48,380 bases of DNA, taken from contig JBDRKN010000008.1 in assembly GCA_043813955.1 (NCBI GenBank), forward strand, positions 1 through 48,380, given 5' to 3'. The notes beneath the pieces were generated by a model. That model was not told the DNA's origin, searched no databases, and saw nothing but the letters and a program-made list of their open reading frames with translations. The translations under genes and the position numbers were made by a program. Position 1 is the first letter of the stretch. The number at the start of each line of letters is the position of its first letter. Shown one piece after another: positions 42,585-48,380 of this stretch. This DNA is from JBDRKN01 sp043813955. Its GTDB lineage: Bacteria; Patescibacteriota; Patescibacteriia; Patescibacteriales; Patescibacteriaceae.

Positions 42585-44825
42585 TTAAGTACCCCAGATT
42601 GGTATTTGATAGATAGTATTGTTATCTAAAAGATAAATAGTTTGTCCAGACTCGTCTACAGTAAAATCAATTAAGTTTGAAAAAGAATTGCTTGTATATT
42701 GGGCTAAGAATTTTCCGTTTTTGTTAAAAACAATTAAACGGTCATTTGTTGGTTCTATGATGTAGAGCAATTCATAGTTTTTTAAAGCAATTATTTTGCT
42801 TGGTTTATCCATTATAGGGTTGATTTCTTCAAGAGTGAAATTTTGTTTGCGCCCTCCGCCGTATTGATAAACAGTATTTTCGCTTAAAATATAAATAAAA
42901 CCGTCAATTGACATGCTTTTAATCTCTTGCAGCTCATTTTGCTTAAGCCAGTCTTGCTTGTTTCCAAAACTGCTTCCATATCTGTTGTAGCGGTAAATTT
43001 GTTCATCCTGAGGCGCAAAGGCATATAGCCGGTTGTTAAATACAGTTATGGCTGAAATATTAGCTGGAAGCAGGTCAGAAGACATTATCTGCAGCTGCTT
43101 GCTGCTTGGGTCAAATATGGCAATACTGTTATTTGTTAAATAATAGATATTATGATTATCATCAGCTATTGGCATGCTTAAATTTTTAATACCAGATCCC
43201 TGAATAGCCGTTTTAGGAGCAGGGTCATTAATATCTACAGAATATATAGCTTTGCTGCTGCTGTCGCTAAGATATAGCTGGCCATTAACCAAGGCTAGAT
43301 TCTCTGGTTTTATTTCCTTTTCAAAGCTCACTAATTGTTCTAGAGAGTCCAGGCGAGTTACATTATTAAGATTATCATACTCTTTATTATACTCATCAAG
43401 CAATTTTTCATAATCCTTGATCTGTTCTTCAGTCTTTTGAGGAAAATTTTCAAGAAGCTGGGATATAGCAATTAAATTATCTCTAGCATCTTTTAAATTA
43501 TTATACAGCTTATTAGTTTCTATCTCTTTTTGCTTTTGTTTAATGAGGGTAATTTTTTGTTCATAGTCTTGTTTTTCTTCTATTTGTTGATTTTTAATTT
43601 TTACATAACTAAGATTGATTACAAAGGCAATCAAAACAATGCCTAAGATAGAAATAGTAATCAGCTGTTTTTTAGACAGGCTTTTTTTCTTATTAACAAT
43701 GCTATGCTTAAGTTCTTTTAATCTTTTTTTATTAGTCAGTGTTTTAAAAACAAATACTGAGCCGTTCGCGGTTAGTCCAATAACTAATTTTACACTTCCA
43801 ATAATTTTACTAAAAGCTGGCCGTCTAATAGCCAATTTGTCTCTAAAAGTTAATGTATTTTTACTTTGAGCCTTTTTCCATTTTTTTAAATCAATGCGGC
43901 TAAATATATTTTTCCATTTTCTAAAATTAATAAATCCGATTGGATTTAAGATTTGCGCTGTTCTTTCTTCTGTAAGGCTTAAAGCTTCAAGAGAGCTTTG
44001 CTTTTTTTCAGTTTGAATAGAAGGCTGTTTTTCTAAAATCTTTGGAGCTGTTTGCTTGGCCCTGATTTGCGGGCTTGGATCTGGCTCTGCTATGTCTTGC
44101 GGACGCCCGTTTTTAATAATCAATCCTAAAAATGGCACATAGACATTGGTTTGCTGCAATATATTTCTAATCTGTTCCACAGCTCCTGCTGGAGGCAGGG
44201 TAGTAATAATATCAACCAGCTGTTTTTCTGATAAATATTCATATAGGGCTTCATTGGTAAAAACAAAATAGCCGCCAATTGGGATGGAGCCATTTATGAT
44301 ATTAGAAAATAATTTGTTGATATTAAATACTTCTTGGGTTGGATCAAAGGTCTGTTTTGTTACATTCATTATGTCGTATTTTTTGTCAGCAGCCGATTTG
44401 GGCTTGTAGATTAAGAGGGCTTTGTTGCGCCCTAAGTTGGCAAAATGAAGCTCATTTTTGCAAATAACCCCTATTGATATATTAATATTAACAGGCGAGA
44501 ATTTGATTTTTTCTGTTTGCAGAAATTCAACAATATTTTGGTTAAGCTTGGCAATGGCTGATTCAAAAATATTCTCAACTTTAACAGAAGCAGTTTTTTC
44601 CAAAAGCACTATCTGCTCATTATGGTAGTAATTCTTTTTTATCTGTTCAATTAAAAAATTGATTAATTTAACAGTTTCAGCCTGTTTGTTCTTAAATTCA
44701 ACAAGCAAGAATAATCTTCCTAATAGATTTTCTTCATCAGCTCCAGGCTGGCTTATAAAAACCTTGCTCACAGTATCTGATTTTTGGTCAGAGCTGACTA
44801 CTAATTGGGCAATTTTGTAGTTCAT
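42585..44825 (-). CDS. Degenerate PP2C-like domain, membrane helix and extracytoplasmic beta-propeller
   Basis: The first 245 residues follow the PP2C order (ANQNIVEFL-like helix, SIGVICKNELHFANLGRNKALLIYK, ... SIPIGGYFVFTNEALYEYLSEKQLVDII), but the metal-binding residues are gone: the usual NVGDSR is NLGRNK and SDGL is TNEAL. A linker follows, then one membrane helix (ITISILGIVLIAFVINLSYV), a coiled coil (about 415-475) and five to six beta-propeller repeats to the end (such as LALVNGQLYLSDSSSKAIYSVD). An inactive phosphatase-like sensor inside the cell linked to an external propeller is my inference. It is transcribed divergently from a wHTH gene. Confidence 0.65.
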   Translation of the reverse strand: MNYKIAQLVVSSDQKSDTVSKVFISQPGADEENLLGRLFLLVEFKNKQAETVKLINFLIEQIKKNYYHNEQIVLLEKTASVKVENIFESAIAKLNQNIVEFLQTEKIKFSPVNINISIGVICKNELHFANLGRNKALLIYKPKSAADKKYDIMNVTKQTFDPTQEVFNINKLFSNIINGSIPIGGYFVFTNEALYEYLSEKQLVDIITTLPPAGAVEQIRNILQQTNVYVPFLGLIIKNGRPQDIAEPDPSPQIRAKQTAPKILEKQPSIQTEKKQSSLEALSLTEERTAQILNPIGFINFRKWKNIFSRIDLKKWKKAQSKNTLTFRDKLAIRRPAFSKIIGSVKLVIGLTANGSVFVFKTLTNKKRLKELKHSIVNKKKSLSKKQLITISILGIVLIAFVINLSYVKIKNQQIEEKQDYEQKITLIKQKQKEIETNKLYNNLKDARDNLIAISQLLENFPQKTEEQIKDYEKLLDEYNKEYDNLNNVTRLDSLEQLVSFEKEIKPENLALVNGQLYLSDSSSKAIYSVDINDPAPKTAIQGSGIKNLSMPIADDNHNIYYLTNNSIAIFDPSSKQLQIMSSDLLPANISAITVFNNRLYAFAPQDEQIYRYNRYGSSFGNKQDWLKQNELQEIKSMSIDGFIYILSENTVYQYGGGRKQNFTLEEINPIMDKPSKIIALKNYELLYIIEPTNDRLIVFNKNGKFLAQYTSNSFSNLIDFTVDESGQTIYLLDNNTIYQIPIWGT

Positions 44826-44854
44826 AATCGTTTAATCGCGTAATATAAAAACTC

Positions 44855-44883
44855 TTGACTAGACGTCTATTCTATTATACTAT
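44855..44883 (+). promoter_or_regulatory. Promoter and operator of the wHTH regulator
   Basis: TTGACT (44855-44860) and TACTAT (44878-44883) are 17 bp apart; TATACT at 44876 is an alternative. The perfect palindrome TAGACGTCTA (44860-44869) lies at the start of the spacer and is a candidate operator for the adjacent regulator. Confidence 0.55.
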
Positions 44884-44910
44884 AAGTTTGAGAAAAAATA
44901 AAACTAATAT

Positions 44911-45516
44911 ATGCTGGATAAATTATTTGGTTCTAAAACAAGGGTTAAGCTGTTAAAGCTTTTTTTGCTGCATTCAGAGGAAAAGTTCTATATAAGAGAG
45001 ATTGCCCGCCATTTAAACCTTCAGCTTAATTCAGTACATCGTGAATTGTCTAATTTAGAAGATTTAGGATTGATTATTTCCAGCGCTTCTGAAGAAGAAG
45101 CCAAGGAAAAGAAAAAATCTAAAATAAAAACTAAGGAAAAGAAATATTACAAGATTGATACAGGTTTTGTTTTTTACGAGGAAATCAAGGCATTAATTGT
45201 TAAATCTCAGATTTTTCATGAAAAAGACTTTTCTGAAAAATTAAAAAAAGCAGGAAAGATAAAGATACTGATTTTAACTGGATTATTTTTAAATAAATTT
45301 GATTCTGAGGTTGATATGCTCTTGGTAGGAAAATTTGACAAGAATAAATTAGCTAAAGCTATAAAGGATTTAGAAAAAGACTTGGTTAAGGAAGTTAATT
45401 ATTCTGCTATGACTGAAGATGAGTTTAATTACAGAAGGGAAATAGCTGATATTTTCTTGTATAATATATTAGATAATAACAAAATTGTTGTCATAGACGA
45501 GAAAAAAGTGCTATAG
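44911..45516 (+). CDS. Winged-helix regulator with degenerate nucleotidyltransferase domain
   Basis: Residues about 1-60 form a winged helix: KTRVKLLKLFLLHSEEKFYIREIARHL, then LNSVHRELSNLEDLGLI (recognition helix). A Lys/Glu-rich linker follows to about 90. The C-terminal 100 residues resemble a minimal nucleotidyltransferase fold: LILTGLFLNKFDSEVDMLLVG corresponds to GSxARGxxxSDIDLLVVG, but the GS and RG residues are lost and only DxxVD remains, so catalysis is doubtful. Such fusions occur as archaeal and CPR transcription regulators. It is divergent from the pseudo-PP2C gene and may regulate both. Confidence 0.7.
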   Translation: MLDKLFGSKTRVKLLKLFLLHSEEKFYIREIARHLNLQLNSVHRELSNLEDLGLIISSASEEEAKEKKKSKIKTKEKKYYKIDTGFVFYEEIKALIVKSQIFHEKDFSEKLKKAGKIKILILTGLFLNKFDSEVDMLLVGKFDKNKLAKAIKDLEKDLVKEVNYSAMTEDEFNYRREIADIFLYNILDNNKIVVIDEKKVL

Positions 45517-45531
45517 GATTTTAATTAGCTT

Positions 45532-45558
45532 GCAGGCTTTATTTAAGGCCTGTTTTTA
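45532..45558 (+). terminator. Terminator of the wHTH gene
   Basis: CAGGC (45533-45537) and GCCTG (45548-45552) form a short G-C-rich stem followed by five Ts. Confidence 0.65.
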
Positions 45559-45579
45559 TTATATTTAAGATTAAACAAG

Positions 45580-45596
45580 AATTAGATAGTTTGTAT
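45580..45596 (+). repeat. Left 17-bp direct repeat bordering the IS
   Basis: AATTAGATAGTTTGTAT occurs here and at 47074-47090, immediately outside the two inverted repeats. It looks like a target-site duplication. Confidence 0.8.
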
Positions 45597-45650
45597 GTCA
45601 AGGCTAAATAGAAATGTCATAGTTGGAGCCATTTAGAAATGTCATACCTG
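45597..45650 (+). repeat. Left terminal inverted repeat of the IS
   Basis: It contains two copies of TAGAAATGTCATA, at 45609-45621 and 45634-45646. It pairs with 47020-47072 over its length with a few mismatches and one gap. Confidence 0.8.
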
Positions 45651-45663
45651 GTTGATTAATTAA

Positions 45664-46962
45664 TTATTTTTGAATTAAAATTGGCTGTTCTTTTTTCATC
45701 TTTCCGTATAGAAATTGTCTCCTCCATGGGTGGTCTATCGGAGGTATATATGAACCCTGTTTTTGTCTGGTAAGGGCTGGCAGTTTAATATTGATTTCCT
45801 TTCTCGGCCTTTCAGGCAGGACAGCGTAATTCAGATAATAATCCCTCAAACGCAACTTTATGGATCCGTCCAAATGTTCTTCAACAATTATCGCATCCTT
45901 TTTGTAAACAGTAGTCGGCTGTTCTCGGTCTAATTGAAAATACCTAGTTTTATACATCACTGTGTAATCATTATGCACTATTCTTTGTTTCTGCACTGAA
46001 AATATCTGAGGCAATTTTTCTTTGATCTGCTCGCTTAATTTTTTATGCAAATTCTTTTTCCTTTTTGGCGCAACCGCGAATTTAGCGTTAAGCTTTGGAA
46101 TGTATTCTATTAAAAACTCATTAGCTTCTTCAGCAGTTGCGATCCCTGCCAATCTCAACTCTTTAACCAATCTGTCCTGCAATGTCTCAAACATTCTCTC
46201 AACCCTGCCCTTAGCCTGCGGGCTATGCGCTGTAATCGGATTTACCTCAACCTGATTCATAGCTCTTTGAAACTGCGTTATCATATCCTTGTTATCCACC
46301 GCATGCTTATGATTTATCTTGTAAGTACTGAATTTATCTAAGTAAACTGACAATGGCAGCCCATTTTTTTTAAAATACTCTATCCAGAATTTAAACACCG
46401 CAACCGTACTTTCATTAATATCAAATTTAGCATGAGTTATTTTTCCAGTAGCATCATCAACAGATAGTAACAGACAGCTTTCTTCCTCACCGAACCAAAT
46501 ATGGTATGAACCGTCAAACTGCTGCATCTCGCCATAGTTCTCTTTCCTGGCTCTCCAGACATGCCATTTTCCTGATTGCTTTCTAGATCTTGGTTGCCAT
46601 AGTTCCATATCCGTCATAATACCCCGAATTGTTTCTTTGCCCAACCTTATATTATCTACTTCATTTAATTTTTCAGCAGCAAATGTAGGACCAAAATCAT
46701 AGTATTTATCTTTTAATAATTTCTCTGCTTTTTTGATAATATCTGGATCTAACTTTCTGTTGCCTGTTTGACCCCTGCCTTTATGGATGAGTCCCTCAGC
46801 TCCGTGTTTAGCCGCTTTGGATTTCAATCTCTTTACATGTCTCACAGATACCCCTATTTGCTTAGAAGCGTCTGTGCCATTGATTTTTCCGTCAATTAAA
46901 TTTTTAATGATATCATACTTTGATAGTTCTTTTTCTGACATACATATTAGTTTTTGTGACAT
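45664..46962 (-). CDS. ISNCY-family DDE transposase
   Basis: The 432-residue protein starts with a helix-turn-helix (GTDASKQIGVSVRHVKRLKSKA), then DFGPTFAAEKLNE, and the integrase core: MQQFDGSYHIWFG with the first catalytic Asp, LLLSVDDATGKITHAKF and YLDKFSTYKI in the second-Asp region, and HSPQAKGRVERMFETLQDRL with the Glu. DRLVKELRLAGI and LNAKFAV further match ISNCY transposases. It lies on the minus strand, and both ends of the IS lie within about 110 bp. The frame is intact, so the element may be active. Confidence 0.93.
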   Translation of the reverse strand: MSQKLICMSEKELSKYDIIKNLIDGKINGTDASKQIGVSVRHVKRLKSKAAKHGAEGLIHKGRGQTGNRKLDPDIIKKAEKLLKDKYYDFGPTFAAEKLNEVDNIRLGKETIRGIMTDMELWQPRSRKQSGKWHVWRARKENYGEMQQFDGSYHIWFGEEESCLLLSVDDATGKITHAKFDINESTVAVFKFWIEYFKKNGLPLSVYLDKFSTYKINHKHAVDNKDMITQFQRAMNQVEVNPITAHSPQAKGRVERMFETLQDRLVKELRLAGIATAEEANEFLIEYIPKLNAKFAVAPKRKKNLHKKLSEQIKEKLPQIFSVQKQRIVHNDYTVMYKTRYFQLDREQPTTVYKKDAIIVEEHLDGSIKLRLRDYYLNYAVLPERPRKEINIKLPALTRQKQGSYIPPIDHPWRRQFLYGKMKKEQPILIQK

Positions 46963-47019
46963 AATTTTGTTTAGATTAATTAATTATATTAACTAAACAG
47001 ATTATGGCACAAAAATTAG

Positions 47020-47072
47020 CAGGTATGACATTTCTAAATGGCTGTACTATGACATTATCATCTGGCTCCGAC
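47020..47072 (-). repeat. Right terminal inverted repeat of the IS
   Basis: The reverse complement starts GTCGGAGCC and ends ACCTG, matching the left end. Its inner 27 bases are nearly identical to the left repeat; the outer half is more divergent. Confidence 0.8.
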
Positions 47073-47073
47073 A

Positions 47074-47090
47074 AATTAGATAGTTTGTAT
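47074..47090 (+). repeat. Right 17-bp direct repeat bordering the IS
   Basis: Second copy of AATTAGATAGTTTGTAT. Its last T is the first base of the -35 TTGACT of the downstream gene. Confidence 0.8.
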
Positions 47091-47118
47091 TGACTTATTA
47101 AAAAAAATATGCTATTAT
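47090..47118 (+). promoter_or_regulatory. Promoter of the sigma-4/HARE gene next to the IS
   Basis: TTGACT and TATTAT are 17 bp apart and the -10 is preceded by TGC, an extended -10. The predicted leader is about 80 nt and includes the SD-like GGGAG at 47184-47188. Confidence 0.7.
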
Positions 47119-47204
47119 TTTGGTATATTTTAAATGCACTTTTTAATAAAAGCTAATTTTAGCTATAATTATCAGGTATTAAAGGGAGTGATATCTTTTT
47201 GCTT

Positions 47205-48377
47205 ATGAATAAACAAGAGTCAATTTTGAATCAAATCATGGCAAAGAACCAGTTGGAGGACTGGTTTAATTTAAATGCGCGCGCCATTATTGATCAATTA
47301 TTCAAACAACTAAATAAGAGGGAACAGGACGTTTTGACCAGACGTTTTGGTTTGCATGGCCAAAGAAGGGAAACCTTAGAAGGAATTGGCAAACTCCATA
47401 ACCTTACAAGGGAGCGTATTAGGCAGATTGAATCAAGCAGCATTAACAGGATTAAGAAAAATCCGGACTTGGAAGAGATTATTAGCAAATTAAAACAGAC
47501 AATCAGCCATTTGCTTGAAGAGCACGGCGGCTTAATGTCCCGCGAACATTTATTTAAAATATTGGCTAATTTATCTACTGACCAGGAGGCTGATAGATTG
47601 ACTCATGATAATTATTTAGATTTTGTGATTAACAAGGTATTAGACAAAGACATTGCCCGTATTAGCGGCAATCATTTTAATAATTCATTTAAGCTTAAAT
47701 ATCAGACTCTTGATCATTTAGAAGAGATTGCTGAAGAGTTAATTAGCAAGATTGAGTCTAGCAAGAAGCTATTAATAACCAAGGAACTTGTTGATTTAAT
47801 AAAACAGCTTCCAAGCTACAAAACTAATGAGGACAAATTTGTTGTTCCTAATAATATTGATTTAAGCCAAGTTTTGTCTGAACATGAATTAACTGATAGA
47901 AGCATTTATGCTCTCTTGCACGCTTTAGTTGATATTAAGCAGAATAAGTTTGGATATTGGGGCCATAAGACATGGAGAGAAGTAAGCCCTAAAACTATTA
48001 ATGACAAGATTTATTTGGTTTTGAAAAATCACGGCCAGCCAATGTATTATGGCGATATTGCCAAGAAGATTGCTGAATTAGGCTTTGATCATAAAAAAGT
48101 TAATACTGCCACCACTCATAATGAATTAATTCTTGATGACAAGTATATTTTAGTTGGACGCGGTTTGTATGGATTAAAAGAATGGGGCTACAAGAATGGC
48201 ACTGTAGCTGATGTTGTTGTAGAGGTTTTAAAAGAAGCTGGCAAGCCGTTGAACAAGAAAGATATTGCTGACAAGGTCTTGGAACAGCGCTTGGTAAAGC
48301 AGACTACTATTAATTTAGCCTTGATGAATAAGGACAGGTTTGAAAAGGTTAATAATAAATATCAGATTAAGAAATAA
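47205..48377 (+). CDS. Sigma-region-4 and HARE-HTH domain protein
   Basis: The N-terminal part, residues about 35-85, matches region 4 of sigma-70 factors: LNKREQDVLTRRFGLHGQRRETLEGIG, then LTRERIRQIESSSINRIKK, a helix-turn-helix that reads -35 elements. Regions 2 and 3 are absent, so it is not a full sigma factor. A helical middle segment follows (about 85-250). The C-terminal third holds a HARE-HTH domain (NDKIYLVLKNHGQPMYYGDIAKKI to KYILVGRGLYGLKEWG), similar to RNA polymerase delta and chromatin-associated proteins, and a further winged-helix-like repeat (VADVVVEVLKEAGKPLNKKDIADKVL). It likely binds RNA polymerase or promoter DNA. ATG 47205 is used; TTG 47199 suits the SD spacing better. 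Confidence 0.85.
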   Translation: MNKQESILNQIMAKNQLEDWFNLNARAIIDQLFKQLNKREQDVLTRRFGLHGQRRETLEGIGKLHNLTRERIRQIESSSINRIKKNPDLEEIISKLKQTISHLLEEHGGLMSREHLFKILANLSTDQEADRLTHDNYLDFVINKVLDKDIARISGNHFNNSFKLKYQTLDHLEEIAEELISKIESSKKLLITKELVDLIKQLPSYKTNEDKFVVPNNIDLSQVLSEHELTDRSIYALLHALVDIKQNKFGYWGHKTWREVSPKTINDKIYLVLKNHGQPMYYGDIAKKIAELGFDHKKVNTATTHNELILDDKYILVGRGLYGLKEWGYKNGTVADVVVEVLKEAGKPLNKKDIADKVLEQRLVKQTTINLALMNKDRFEKVNNKYQIKK

Positions 48378-48380
48378 TTT

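Larger units (their letters stand above)
45597..47072. mobile_element. ISNCY-type insertion sequence
   Basis: An element of about 1476 bp with one transposase gene. Imperfect terminal inverted repeats of 53-54 bp run 45597-45650 and 47020-47072. Both begin GTC and share GCCATTTAGAAATGTCAT and ACCTG at their inner ends. Each end also contains two copies of a AATGTCATA core, 28 nt apart, likely transposase-binding sites. A 17-bp direct repeat flanks the whole. The element is structurally complete. Confidence 0.88.

Noticed and set aside
47028..47095. Short frame from an ATG in the right end of the IS
   Set aside because: It consists of inverted repeat and direct repeat sequence and has no coding character.

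Overview
The window is AT-rich, almost fully coding DNA that looks like a Candidate Phyla Radiation (Patescibacteria) chromosome. The evidence is: minimal housekeeping genes packed with 1-10 nt gaps or short overlaps; a PheS with a four-cysteine insertion; a short PheT; an archaeal/eukaryote-type IleS; secreted proteins of types common in that group (FISUMP domain, W-x-W-x-C repeats, baseplate-J-like exoprotein, CAP domain); and few Shine-Dalgarno sequences. TGA ends ruvA and pheT inside ATGA overlaps, so the standard stop code applies and the TGA-recoding lineages are unlikely. This placement is inference, since no rRNA or marker tree is available.

Layout. 1-6.2 kb: cell-surface genes: a very Cys/Asp/Asn-rich repeat protein (open at the 5' edge), a membrane CAP protein, a coiled-coil membrane protein and a secreted thioredoxin-fold protein. 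6.2-11.8 kb: single-domain response regulator, calcineurin-like phosphoesterase, class I FBP aldolase, thioredoxin, thioredoxin/DsbD-like membrane oxidoreductase, DUF389 protein and MscS channel. 12-24.5 kb: baseplate-J-like protein, argS, a small membrane protein, pheS-pheT-small membrane protein-ferredoxin, ileS, and lemA-GH130-htpX. 24.5-28.4 kb: ruvA-femX-murE, then a HicB/HicA-like module flanked by direct repeats. 28.4-36.3 kb: rpoB-rpoC behind a structured leader. 36.3-37 kb: HEPN/MNT pair whose HEPN gene carries an in-frame TAG. 37-41.7 kb: divergent PAP2, manC-mltG, a secreted CAP-like protein, and rplJ-rplL with an L10-type leader. 41.7-45.5 kb: AbiEii pair, a degenerate PP2C-TM-beta-propeller protein and a divergent wHTH/nucleotidyltransferase regulator. 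45.6-47.1 kb: an intact ISNCY-type insertion sequence with inverted repeats and 17-bp direct repeats, inserted just upstream of the promoter of a sigma-region-4/HARE-HTH protein.

How the genes fit together. Three themes emerge: (i) surface and peptidoglycan biology (FISUMP protein, CAP proteins, MurE, FemX, MltG, HtpX/LemA, MscS, and mannose metabolism through GH130 and ManC); (ii) thiol-disulfide chemistry beside a roughly 60-cysteine surface protein; (iii) transcription and translation (RNA polymerase subunits, three aminoacyl-tRNA synthetases, L10/L12, a sigma-4/HARE protein). Three small two-gene modules of toxin-antitoxin type (HicBA, HEPN/MNT, AbiEii plus partner) and one IS are the mobile component. 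No tRNA, rRNA or CRISPR array was recognised. The most promising items are the promoters placed exactly one leaderless spacing before ATG, the amber-interrupted HEPN gene, the pseudo-PP2C/beta-propeller protein with its divergent regulator, the tandem hairpins in the rpoB leader, and the direct repeats around hicBA and the IS.
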